From: an uncultured Chitinophagaceae bacterium
GTDB taxonomy: Bacteria > Bacteroidota > Bacteroidia > Chitinophagales > Chitinophagaceae
Reading direction: 5' to 3'
DNA length: 13,519 nt
Assembly: GCA_946885335.1 (NCBI GenBank)
Contig: CAMPGG010000063.1
Span: 1-13,519 of the forward strand
The notes below the pieces were generated by a model. That model did not search any database. It saw only the letters and a list, made by a program, of their open reading frames with translations, and was not told where the DNA came from. This document shows positions 1-8,531 of the stretch, in pieces (positions within the stretch are counted from its first letter, which is position 1; the number at the start of each line of letters is the position of its first letter). The position numbers and the translations under genes are program-made.

Positions 1-3000
1 GATGAAATGGTATTGACCCTTTGCAATGCAGATGTAAAAACTGATCGTCCCGTTAAAGTAAATGGTGAAGCAGTTGCCGTAAGATCAAAATCAAGCCTGC
101 TGATGTTAGCGGCTTCAGCTGTTAAAAAGCTGATGTATCTGTACGATGATAATATTCTCTGGGATCATAAGTTACCAGCTGATAAAACGCCTGTCATCAA
201 ACCCATTTCTTTAGCTCTTGAAAATGCTTTATTCACCACAACACCTGCAAATGGCTGTTTGCTTTTTGGTGAATGCAATGATGATTTTACTAAAATGAAT
301 GATGGTAATCTGTTGTTGTCATTTGGCATGTACAGTTATCTTCCAACTTTACCCGATCCTTACCTGGCAAATATTGGCATTCTTCGCAGGCAGTTTGAAC
401 AACGTAATATCCGAACAAATGACGTTGGTGCCAACCGGCAGGTTTGGTTATGGTTGATCGCGATGGTAAATTTTAAACCTGTGGATGATGAATTGGATGA
501 AGTGAAAGTTTCATTTCATTTTGGCAATATGGCTGCAGCTTTGCAAGCGGGCTCTTCCACAGGATCACCGGCAGTCACTGCACAGGCTAATCCCATGTTG
601 TCTGTTTTCAACCACGAGCAAAACAGGATGAATTCTTTAGCATCTGCGGCTGCAGCACCAGTTGCAGCAACCAGCACTTTCTTTAGAAGATCATCAAAAC
701 CGCCGGATTATAAAAAAGCCTGGGATGATAAATTTGGTAACATCATGAATGCGGATGCATTTGCATTGTTAGATGTTAGCAGTAACGCCAATCAATTGGG
801 TGTAAGTTTTAGTATGTTTGGTGGCACCCGTATGGGAATGGTGCATACATCAGATGTTGTAAATGCAACAACCAATAATGGTTTTCCATTTGGTGTCCAG
901 GAAATGACAGTTGTGGCAAGAGGTTCACAGGTAAGAGCATTTATGTTACCTGTTGTAGCCTGGGAGCCTCTCATAAATTTGAGTGGAAGGGTGCAGCCTA
1001 TGGATCCTGTTCCTTTGTGGAATTATTATCCCAATGATGGTGGACCCACCCGGATATTTAATAATGGTGAAATACCCGTTCCTCTTGCTCCTCTTCCATT
1101 ATCTGCCTATTTGTTCCAACAATTTCATCACAACAATCAAAACCGCACGGTTGCATCTTTTACATTGCCTTTTGGTATTCATGCATTGGCTTTCATTTCA
1201 AAACAGGGACCGGAAGTAATCAAACCTGTTTTTGAAAAGGTGGATCCAACATTCAAAAATAATTTGCAGGGTGGTTTACAGATCAAAGCTAAAGCAGGTA
1301 ATTATGATGTAAAACCTGCAGTATTACCGGGTGAAAAAGACAGTCATTTATTCCCGGGGTACGTGATCCAGGTAAATAATGTTATAGGATGGGATGGAAG
1401 CACTGGTGCGAGTACGTTAGGTGATAGTGTAACAAGAATTTTCAATAATGAATTTTTTGAAACGCCATTGGCTTTTAATAGTCCGCCGGAAGGCAGGGGT
1501 GTGCCGGTAACAAGAATTGATTTTAGCGGTTATGGTGCCAGTATGTTCAGTGATTGGCTTAGTCCGTCAGCGCAATTTGCTGCAACCAGCCAGGCACGTT
1601 TTGATGTAATGATCGGTCGAACGGCACATGAGGTGATACAGGTGAAAAGTATTATTTATCCCTGGGGAATCAGGGTTGTCAGAACGATTACGATCTTCCG
1701 TGTAAGCAGTGGTTTTATTTATCGTATTGACAGTGGCTGGAAGGCTGAAAGCGATGGTAAGTTTGATTTTCAATACAGGTTTATTCCTGAAGGTACCGTT
1801 ATTCCACCGCCGCCTGCAGTGCCAAACACGCAAACAGAAACACCTTATGAAATTCATCCTGGCCTGGTAAAGGGATTATTTAATGTACAGAACATTATTG
1901 AAGACAGCAGCATCAAAGATTTTTCAATGCCTGACCAGGTTAATGCAGGTGATAAATATGTAGATGGAATCACTGGTGTTCAAAAAACCCATGCGGGTGC
2001 TTCCATACCAAATAATATTCTTTGCCGTCCTGTTTGGTTTGATGCGGATGTTGAAATAGAAAATGTGGTTTCGGGGCATGTAAATGGAAGGGTGCCATCA
2101 AAAAAAGTATTGGGTTATGTACAACTTGAACCAACCGGTGTCCCTATCAAGCCGGAGGCGTTTAAAGCTTTATTGAATGAACAGTTTGGCAGTATTGGCG
2201 GACCGATCGATTGTGTGATCGATATCACCAATTCCAATCAGCAGATGCGTTTAAATCGTTTTGACGTTAATATTTCAGCCAATCAATCCAACCAAATTGC
2301 ATTTGCCGCCGCCGTAAGAGGAAATGTATTTCTGCCTAAAGATGGCAGTTGGAGCATTGTAAAACATAATGTAGGCACGGGTGATGTAACTCCGTTACCG
2401 GAGTCAGTAACGGTGCCGGTTATTCGAAAAGGTAAATGGTTAAAGGATGTTGTTATTGATCCACAGGCAGTCAACAAGGAATTGGCAAGGATTGCCCATC
2501 CTTTGGAGTTAGCCCGCAATCCTGTAGCGGAAACAAATAATTTTGCTTTTCTGCAAAGTACAGCCACGCAAAAGGCGCTGTTCTTAAATCCTTCGTATGC
2601 AAAAAATACGGAGATGTTGTTAAGTAAAACGCCACCGATTTTCGCTGATGCATACAGGTTAATGTCCGGTAATGGCATATTCCCGAATATTGGAAATGCG
2701 GTAGATAATTTTGGTAAGGCCATGCCCATTTTTGAAAGTAATGGCGTTAAAGCTTTCACTGAAAAAACATTGGCAGATGGAACTAAAGTTTTGGAATTGC
2801 TGCAGGTGGATGCAGTAAAGCAGGGTAAGGAGGCTATTCAGCAAGGCATGAGCATGTTGCAAAAAGGAGCTAATGGCGTTTTAAATAAAGCGTTGGATTT
2901 TGATGTGCCGCAATTTGAAATTCCTTTGGTTGATATGGAAGGATTGAAAATTTATATCGATTATAAAACCGGCAAAAAGGACGATCCTCCAGGAAATTAT

Positions 3001-3969
3001 GTAAACAGTAAATTAAAATTTGATGTAAACAGTTTTGCCAATGATATGGCCGATCAGTGGAAAAGCCGTTTGAATAATGTGGCCATGGTTGTTGACCTGG
3101 GAGATTTTAAAAGACTGATGACCATCAAAGGAAATTTTGATGCTGGTAAAGGAAAAGAAAGTGGTTATGCTGGTGATACTGACGGGCAGGGTGGAATGAA
3201 TATTCCGGAGATTGAATTCAGTAAAGAACTGCAGCCATTGATAGACTTGTTGCAAATGCTTGCCTCATTAAGTTCAGGTGATTATGGTGAAACATTAAAA
3301 CGTGGTTTGAAAATAGCCATGAGCAATAGCGGTGAGATCTGGGAGTACAAATTCGAAGCAAAAAAAGATATTCCATTGGTTCGGTTCCCACCTTCCGCAG
3401 CCTTATATAATGATCCCAATTGTCCATTAAAACTCGAAGCTTCACTTGGTTTGGGCGTTTACTTTAATGCTGCGTTAAAAGTTACTACAGATCCAAAACA
3501 ATTACTGCCAACTGCCGGTGCATACTTGCAATTTCATGGCGGTTTAAGTGTAATGTGCTTTTCTGTTTCAGTGGGAACTATTTACGCGGTAGGCGCTGTT
3601 GATGTGAAGATCGCCTGTGATACAAGTGTGGGTCCCAACCTGACCCTGATGTTCGGGTTTGGTGCGCAAATCGTTGTGGGGTTACCGGTAGTTGGAAACG
3701 TAAGTGTGTTGTATATGATTGGTGTGGAAATGTATGCTGATGTAACCAAGTTTTCTTTAACAGGTATCATGTTGTTCAGGGGACAGGCTAATTTGATTGG
3801 CGGACTGGTTTGTGTTACAATAACAATTGAAGCCAGGGGCACTGTTGAAAGAAGTGGTTCAGAAACCAATTGCAGTGTGCAGGTCACATTTGCATTGGAT
3901 ATAAGCATATTCCTGGTCATCGATATCAGCTTCAGCAAAACATGGGGTGAACAAAGACAGATTGCATAA
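1..3969 (+). CDS. Very large protein of unknown function, 5' end outside the window (giant pair, member 1)
   Basis: I do not recognise this family. The frame is open from base 1 (codons for D, E, then Met at base 7) and no ribosome binding site precedes that Met, so the gene probably begins to the left; at least 1322 residues are encoded. Residue numbers count from the Met at base 7. Visible layout: a mixed alpha/beta N-terminal region (1-195); an Ala-rich, low-complexity linker (about 209-225); a central block with a compact signature VTRIDFSGYGASMFSDW (501-517), followed by GRTAHEVIQVKS (537-548), YPWGIRVVRTITI (551-563) and a DSGW element (575-578); a Pro-rich linker (600-606); a more helical stretch (about 900-960); and a C-terminal region (about 1139-1320) of Gly-rich, alternating hydrophobic beta-type strands ending in FSKTWGEQRQIA. 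Whether a signal peptide exists cannot be seen. It lies 62 bp before the next giant gene on the same strand, so co-transcription is likely. The C-terminal strands could form a barrel-like or self-associating domain, but that is inference. The coding call is secure; the function is unknown. Confidence 0.9.
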   Translation, partial: DEMVLTLCNADVKTDRPVKVNGEAVAVRSKSSLLMLAASAVKKLMYLYDDNILWDHKLPADKTPVIKPISLALENALFTTTPANGCLLFGECNDDFTKMNDGNLLLSFGMYSYLPTLPDPYLANIGILRRQFEQRNIRTNDVGANRQVWLWLIAMVNFKPVDDELDEVKVSFHFGNMAAALQAGSSTGSPAVTAQANPMLSVFNHEQNRMNSLASAAAAPVAATSTFFRRSSKPPDYKKAWDDKFGNIMNADAFALLDVSSNANQLGVSFSMFGGTRMGMVHTSDVVNATTNNGFPFGVQEMTVVARGSQVRAFMLPVVAWEPLINLSGRVQPMDPVPLWNYYPNDGGPTRIFNNGEIPVPLAPLPLSAYLFQQFHHNNQNRTVASFTLPFGIHALAFISKQGPEVIKPVFEKVDPTFKNNLQGGLQIKAKAGNYDVKPAVLPGEKDSHLFPGYVIQVNNVIGWDGSTGASTLGDSVTRIFNNEFFETPLAFNSPPEGRGVPVTRIDFSGYGASMFSDWLSPSAQFAATSQARFDVMIGRTAHEVIQVKSIIYPWGIRVVRTITIFRVSSGFIYRIDSGWKAESDGKFDFQYRFIPEGTVIPPPPAVPNTQTETPYEIHPGLVKGLFNVQNIIEDSSIKDFSMPDQVNAGDKYVDGITGVQKTHAGASIPNNILCRPVWFDADVEIENVVSGHVNGRVPSKKVLGYVQLEPTGVPIKPEAFKALLNEQFGSIGGPIDCVIDITNSNQQMRLNRFDVNISANQSNQIAFAAAVRGNVFLPKDGSWSIVKHNVGTGDVTPLPESVTVPVIRKGKWLKDVVIDPQAVNKELARIAHPLELARNPVAETNNFAFLQSTATQKALFLNPSYAKNTEMLLSKTPPIFADAYRLMSGNGIFPNIGNAVDNFGKAMPIFESNGVKAFTEKTLADGTKVLELLQVDAVKQGKEAIQQGMSMLQKGANGVLNKALDFDVPQFEIPLVDMEGLKIYIDYKTGKKDDPPGNYVNSKLKFDVNSFANDMADQWKSRLNNVAMVVDLGDFKRLMTIKGNFDAGKGKESGYAGDTDGQGGMNIPEIEFSKELQPLIDLLQMLASLSSGDYGETLKRGLKIAMSNSGEIWEYKFEAKKDIPLVRFPPSAALYNDPNCPLKLEASLGLGVYFNAALKVTTDPKQLLPTAGAYLQFHGGLSVMCFSVSVGTIYAVGAVDVKIACDTSVGPNLTLMFGFGAQIVVGLPVVGNVSVLYMIGVEMYADVTKFSLTGIMLFRGQANLIGGLVCVTITIEARGTVERSGSETNCSVQVTFALDISIFLVIDISFSKTWGEQRQIA

Positions 3970-4031
3970 GGTCAGTCTAATTAAAATTCATATCCTTCCC
4001 AAACATATTTATACAATAAAATGATTCCATA

Positions 4032-7000
4032 ATGGAAACAAATCGCCGGTATACATTAATGAGTTTTCCTCAAGGTTTTGATGGAAATATTTTAAAACTC
4101 AACATCGTACTTATTCCCAGGAATATGGATCCATTTAATCCCATTCCTACAGGGATGCCTGCACCTGTTGATTCCGCCATTTCATTTGCAGATATGCAGC
4201 CACAATTTGAAGCAGGCATTATTAATCGCCTGGATGAATTTCCCTGGGGAAATGCAACTGCACCAGGAAGAATCCCCATTATTGAGCCTTTGACTGTAAC
4301 GGCGGCAACCAATAAGGCAGCTATTTTAAAAGCCATCGCCAAAGATTTCGAAGGTCGTATAACAATTTCCGAAACAGCAGAGAAAGGATTTAAAACAAAT
4401 GAAATTGGCAGAAGTGTTAAAAAGTATTTGCCTGAATCTTACCGCGGCTCTTTCAATTTTACATCACCCCGGCACCCTAATGCGACTACTGATGACAGTT
4501 ACCATTGTGCGCTGCGCAATGATAAGAAACCGGTTATCACAGCACCCGTAATGGATGTTAGCTGGGGACAATTATATGCACACATTTTAAGGCAGCCGCT
4601 CCTTGCCAAAGCCTGTGGTATGATCTATGAAACTGAATTAACATTATCTCCCGGGTGGTTTGAAAAAGGAGGTTACCTCTTTGTTAATTTATTGAATGAT
4701 AATTATGATGATATCCAAAAAGAAAGTCTTGAACATGCAGATGGGCCATTTATAAAAAGATACGCAGCTAGAATACCAAAATTAACAATAGGAGAAAGCC
4801 GGCCGGTTTTTGCACCTATACTCTTCCCGGTAATGCATCGCAAACAAACTGATGTAACTGATCCTGAACCACAGCCGGCGCCATGGGATGAAATTTTTGC
4901 TGAAGTAAATGAATACAATGATGGATATGCGAAAATTGTGCATGCCAACCAACCAGTCAGTAATAATCTTTTGCAGGAAACCCAGGATGGACTTCACCCG
5001 CAAAAGGATGCCGGCATCCGCATGGGTTGGGATGATGAACAGATTTTGATCTGGTATATCAGGCAATTAATGGAAAATCCTTCAAAACCAAATTCCGGTG
5101 AGCAAGTAGATGCGCCTCTCGGTGTGTATGGTTATCGCGTAGATGTACAGGATGTTACAGGTGGTGCAGGAAATTGGGAAAGTCTGAATCTTGTAAAAGC
5201 AAAAGCCACTTTTGTAATTAATGATCAGTCGATTGGTAATGATCCCAATGCAAAACTTGAACTCCCTTACCAGGTTTATCCAACACAAATTGATGGAGAT
5301 CCCAATGCTGCCTACTGGCTGCCCATGTATTTTACCAATTGGGTAGGTAAAAGTCTTGTGTTGAAAGATGCGGAAGCTGCGGCCGTTTACCAGAATGATA
5401 AAGCATTAGAAGGCAAAATCAATTCAGCCGATAAAAATGTTGGGCTCGATCGTATGTTTGATGAAGTGGCCGCAGCTGCTAAACTAGTATATGGGAACAC
5501 TTATAGTTTTCGGGTACGCATGATGGATATAAGCGGTGGTGGTCCTGGTTTAGATACAGAACCTATACATTCGGCGCCATCATCCAACGCCGTTGTGCCT
5601 TTTAAAAGATATGTTGCACCAGGGTTATTAAGGATAAATGAGACAGAGGAAGATATAACAGACCAGTTAATTCTTGCGGAACAAAAAGAATTTTATAATG
5701 AAGAGGATGATAATGGAACAACTGTTTATAATGGAAACCCGGAAATTCGATTACAAAGACCGTTATTAGGTTACCCTGCGGTAGTATTTACCAACAAGTA
5801 TCAATTGGCCGGCCAGGATCCGGTTGAACTTTTAAAGCAGGCATCCATTGCCATGGCAGGAAAAAAAGCTTTTGGTATTGCAGATCCGGATGTCAGTAAA
5901 GTAGAAGTTTTGGTTGAAGTTGAAATGCTGCGAATGGATAATCAACTGAGTATAACCGGTAGAGAAAACTTTGCCCCATTATATACTACCCATCGTTCAT
6001 TCACTGGTAATTTTGATGAAACCATTACACTCCAATTCCAATTCAGGGATACGGCAATATTGAATTTTGAAAATGATGATCGCCCATTTGGTCTCGATGG
6101 CCCTTCACTTGACGATCTGCATAACCAGGATGAAATATTATTACCAACAGCCAGGAAGATCAGGATTACCCTGCGGGCAGTATGTGAAGGGAATGCCACT
6201 TATTTTGGATTCATTAATGATAATAAAAGCCTGGATAGCAGGTATGGTAAAATTTCCCGTTTTGCTTTTTACAAAGAATCGGGCGATGAAAGTCAATTGC
6301 TTTTACCAAAAGAGAATGTTCCTGTTTTACAAGCTTTATACCTTCAGCCAGATCAACATTTTGTAAATAACGGCGATACACATACGTTTCTTTTGAAAAG
6401 AGATTTGTCTGCTTTACAGCCTGATATTGTGCAGCGCCTTGCAGCGGAATTAAATGTAAAAAGTAAAGGATTAACATTGGTCAGCGAAAAGGGAGAAAGA
6501 ATAGTGTTTGGTTGCAGTAATCGCATCAGGCATACTTTAGCGCCAGATCATTCTTCCATTACATTCGCATCAAAAGCGGATCTCTCAAATCATTGGCTCG
6601 GATTAATCACCTATAAAATACCAAGAGACTGGAGTTGGGATGCGCTGGAAGATGTGAGTTTCAGAATCGGCAGGCGAAAGAAGTTTCACCGGGATCCTGG
6701 AGAAGATGCCGAAGATCTTAATTACGATACTATAAAAGGTGATGCAGCATATGCAGGTGATATTGAAATAAAACATACCGTTTCTTTCGAAGCACTGCAA
6801 CCGGACAGGTTTGATATCATTAACAGGGAATACACCACCTTGATTTTTATTGATGCTATTGAACCAAAAACTGCATTGCCAAAAAGCAATACGGATCCAA
6901 CCTTGCGATTTCCTGATGAAATCGATGTATCCTACAAAATTTATCCGCGTTTTAAAATTAATCATGCGAATACCGCAGGTAATGAAACCATTAATGTTGG

Positions 7001-8291
7001 TAGCTTACTGTTACCAACAACCGTAAATCCGTCACAAGTACCAAAGCTTGTGAGCGTGGGAATTGCATTCTCTCCATATTTGCGTAATGATAAATATAGT
7101 GCTTCAGAAGCCAGGCGAAAGTTTTTATGGATGGAATTTGAAGAACCGGTACACGATCTTAACGATACCATTTTTTGCCGGGTGCTGGCTGTTTCACCAG
7201 ACCAGTTAATTAGTAATAATCATCCCGAATTATTGGTTTCACCTGCAGAGCCTGCGCTTTCTTTAGATCCTGAATTCACCCGGATCATTACACCTGATCA
7301 AAGTGATGATCTTGCAGGCATTGGTGCCATGCAACCCATGGAAAAAGCCACCGACAGTGATGTACATTATTTATTACCACTGCCTCCGGGAATGAATGCG
7401 GAAAGCGCAGATTTATTTGGCTTTTTTACTTATGAGTTCAGGGTAGGACATGGGCATTGGAGCGACCGCACCGATAACCTGTGGAGCACTGCGCAGGGAA
7501 GATTTGGACGACCATTAAGAGTAACGGGTATTCAACATCCCGCACCCACTTTATTATGTACAGTGAACCGGGATAAGGATAAAGTTTTTGTAAATGCCCC
7601 ATTTGCAAAAGCGGTTCATAATGGAAAAAATGTAACTGCAGATCCTCCACGAACTGAATTATGGTGTTTATTGTATGCACAGGTTGCACAAGCTGATGGA
7701 AAGGATTTTCGAAACATTTTATTAGATGAAAAAAGAATGGATTGGAGAAGAAAATTAAATCTGAATGTAGATGAACAAATTATCAATCTTCGGAATTATT
7801 ATTCATTTCAGCCATTTGTACATTCAAATGAATTTGTTCTTGATAAGGTGAAGATCGCAGAAGGTGCAAAGAAAGCCATCATAAAAGATCAGCAGAAATC
7901 CGGGTTAGCAACCTGGAATAATAAAGAAATAGCCGGGATTATGGCTTTACTGGGATTGCCTGCAGATCTTCCATTAAGTGTGCTGGTAGTGGAAGTCTTT
8001 GGAAATATTACCAGTTTGCGGGAACATATCACCAACCTACATCAGCCTGGCGTATTTGAGAATGTAAATATTACAGTCAGTAAATACCAGACAGGAAAAG
8101 ATAATGAGCGAAGAATAAATGAACATGTGCGTCATGCGGCCGCGGAACAACAAGCAATGATATTGCAGGATGTACAACATAAACCCCTGAGCGATGAGTT
8201 AGGAAATTTCAGAATACTGCGAACATCACCATTAACAGAAGTTCCATTTGTTTGTTGTACTGAGTGTGGAAACATGCCCGAAAATGCATAG
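4032..8291 (+). CDS. 1419-residue protein of unknown function (giant pair, member 2)
   Basis: I do not recognise this family. The ATG at 4032 was chosen because it gives the longest frame and the 62-bp gap before it holds no Shine-Dalgarno, no terminator hairpin and no TAnnTTTG promoter match; Met10 (base 4059, MSFPQGFDG) is the alternative start. No signal peptide or membrane helix is visible, so the protein looks soluble, or exported by a route other than Sec. Landmarks: SFPQGFDGNILKLNIVLIPR (11-30) resembles an N-terminal beta domain; VMDVSWGQLYAHILRQP (173-189) then KACGMIYE (193-200); VYGNTYSFRVRMMDISGGGP (486-505), which reads like the last strands of a fibronectin-type or similar beta sandwich; FGFFTYEFRVGH (1129-1140) followed by WSTAQGRFGRPLRVTGIQHP (1151-1170); and a tail with C1408, C1409 and C1412 (CCTEC). 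The rest is mostly beta-rich with acidic loops. It probably shares an operon and a function with the preceding giant gene. The next gene starts 216 bp downstream and encodes an unrelated antiporter. Confidence 0.92.
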   Translation: METNRRYTLMSFPQGFDGNILKLNIVLIPRNMDPFNPIPTGMPAPVDSAISFADMQPQFEAGIINRLDEFPWGNATAPGRIPIIEPLTVTAATNKAAILKAIAKDFEGRITISETAEKGFKTNEIGRSVKKYLPESYRGSFNFTSPRHPNATTDDSYHCALRNDKKPVITAPVMDVSWGQLYAHILRQPLLAKACGMIYETELTLSPGWFEKGGYLFVNLLNDNYDDIQKESLEHADGPFIKRYAARIPKLTIGESRPVFAPILFPVMHRKQTDVTDPEPQPAPWDEIFAEVNEYNDGYAKIVHANQPVSNNLLQETQDGLHPQKDAGIRMGWDDEQILIWYIRQLMENPSKPNSGEQVDAPLGVYGYRVDVQDVTGGAGNWESLNLVKAKATFVINDQSIGNDPNAKLELPYQVYPTQIDGDPNAAYWLPMYFTNWVGKSLVLKDAEAAAVYQNDKALEGKINSADKNVGLDRMFDEVAAAAKLVYGNTYSFRVRMMDISGGGPGLDTEPIHSAPSSNAVVPFKRYVAPGLLRINETEEDITDQLILAEQKEFYNEEDDNGTTVYNGNPEIRLQRPLLGYPAVVFTNKYQLAGQDPVELLKQASIAMAGKKAFGIADPDVSKVEVLVEVEMLRMDNQLSITGRENFAPLYTTHRSFTGNFDETITLQFQFRDTAILNFENDDRPFGLDGPSLDDLHNQDEILLPTARKIRITLRAVCEGNATYFGFINDNKSLDSRYGKISRFAFYKESGDESQLLLPKENVPVLQALYLQPDQHFVNNGDTHTFLLKRDLSALQPDIVQRLAAELNVKSKGLTLVSEKGERIVFGCSNRIRHTLAPDHSSITFASKADLSNHWLGLITYKIPRDWSWDALEDVSFRIGRRKKFHRDPGEDAEDLNYDTIKGDAAYAGDIEIKHTVSFEALQPDRFDIINREYTTLIFIDAIEPKTALPKSNTDPTLRFPDEIDVSYKIYPRFKINHANTAGNETINVGSLLLPTTVNPSQVPKLVSVGIAFSPYLRNDKYSASEARRKFLWMEFEEPVHDLNDTIFCRVLAVSPDQLISNNHPELLVSPAEPALSLDPEFTRIITPDQSDDLAGIGAMQPMEKATDSDVHYLLPLPPGMNAESADLFGFFTYEFRVGHGHWSDRTDNLWSTAQGRFGRPLRVTGIQHPAPTLLCTVNRDKDKVFVNAPFAKAVHNGKNVTADPPRTELWCLLYAQVAQADGKDFRNILLDEKRMDWRRKLNLNVDEQIINLRNYYSFQPFVHSNEFVLDKVKIAEGAKKAIIKDQQKSGLATWNNKEIAGIMALLGLPADLPLSVLVVEVFGNITSLREHITNLHQPGVFENVNITVSKYQTGKDNERRINEHVRHAAAEQQAMILQDVQHKPLSDELGNFRILRTSPLTEVPFVCCTECGNMPENA

Positions 8292-8324
8292 AATTTTTTA
8301 TTAAATGCTTTCATAATTTAAATT

Positions 8325-8531
8325 CAAAACTGGTATTTGCCTGCTTATAGCAACCTGCTTTTTAAGCAATGCATTTCGCATAATATTAGTTGCATGATTT
8401 TTAAAAATAGGCCTCCTCTAATTATATTATTTTTGTTTTCAATCGCACCAGCTTATTACTGATTTGAATTATCTTCCAAAACTGGTAGTAAAAACAAAAA
8501 TCTTTACATGGGGCATTTACCAAAACTGATA
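8325..8531 (+). repeat. Short direct repeat CAAAACTGGTA, two exact copies and one near copy
   Basis: The 11-mer CAAAACTGGTA occurs exactly at 8325-8335 and 8477-8487. A 10/11 copy, CAAAACTGATA, lies at 8521-8531, inside the first codons of the antiporter gene. The first copy is upstream of the candidate -7 element, the second is in the presumed leader, and the third starts 44 bp after the second. The third copy encodes part of PKLIED in the antiporter and may be coincidental. The motif is not palindromic. It could be an operator or a chance recurrence; the role is unknown. Confidence 0.4.
8428..8435 (+). promoter_or_regulatory. Candidate Bacteroidota -7 promoter element for the antiporter gene
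   Basis: TATTTTTG matches the Bacteroidota primary sigma factor -7 consensus TAnnTTTG exactly. It lies in the AT-rich gap between the giant pair and the antiporter, and would give a leader of roughly 65 nt before the ATG at 8508. No convincing -33 TTTG is found at the usual distance upstream, where the sequence is a run of T and A around 8396-8407. In DNA this AT-rich a chance match is possible. The surrounding gap (8292-8507) shows no gene, no RNA fold that I recognise and no strong terminator. Confidence 0.35.

Noticed and set aside
2283..2759. A 158-codon minus-strand open frame inside giant gene 1
   Set aside because: No plausible start signal, no recognisable motif, and full overlap with a strong coding frame on the plus strand.
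4021..4034. A three-codon mini frame (ATG ATT CCA TAA) overlapping the start of giant gene 2
   Set aside because: Too short to distinguish from chance and lacking any ribosome binding site; no evidence for leader-peptide control.
1..8291. Assignment of the giant pair to insecticidal toxin complex, RHS/YD-repeat or contractile injection families
   Set aside because: No YD repeats, no RHS core motif, no sheath, baseplate or AAA ATPase signatures are visible in either protein, so only size argues for such families.
8342..8368. Hairpin candidates TGCTTA...TAAGCA and TGCTT-TTT-AAGCA in the gap after giant gene 2
   Set aside because: Stems are only 5-6 bp, AT-rich and mutually exclusive, and no T-run follows, so they do not make a credible intrinsic terminator.
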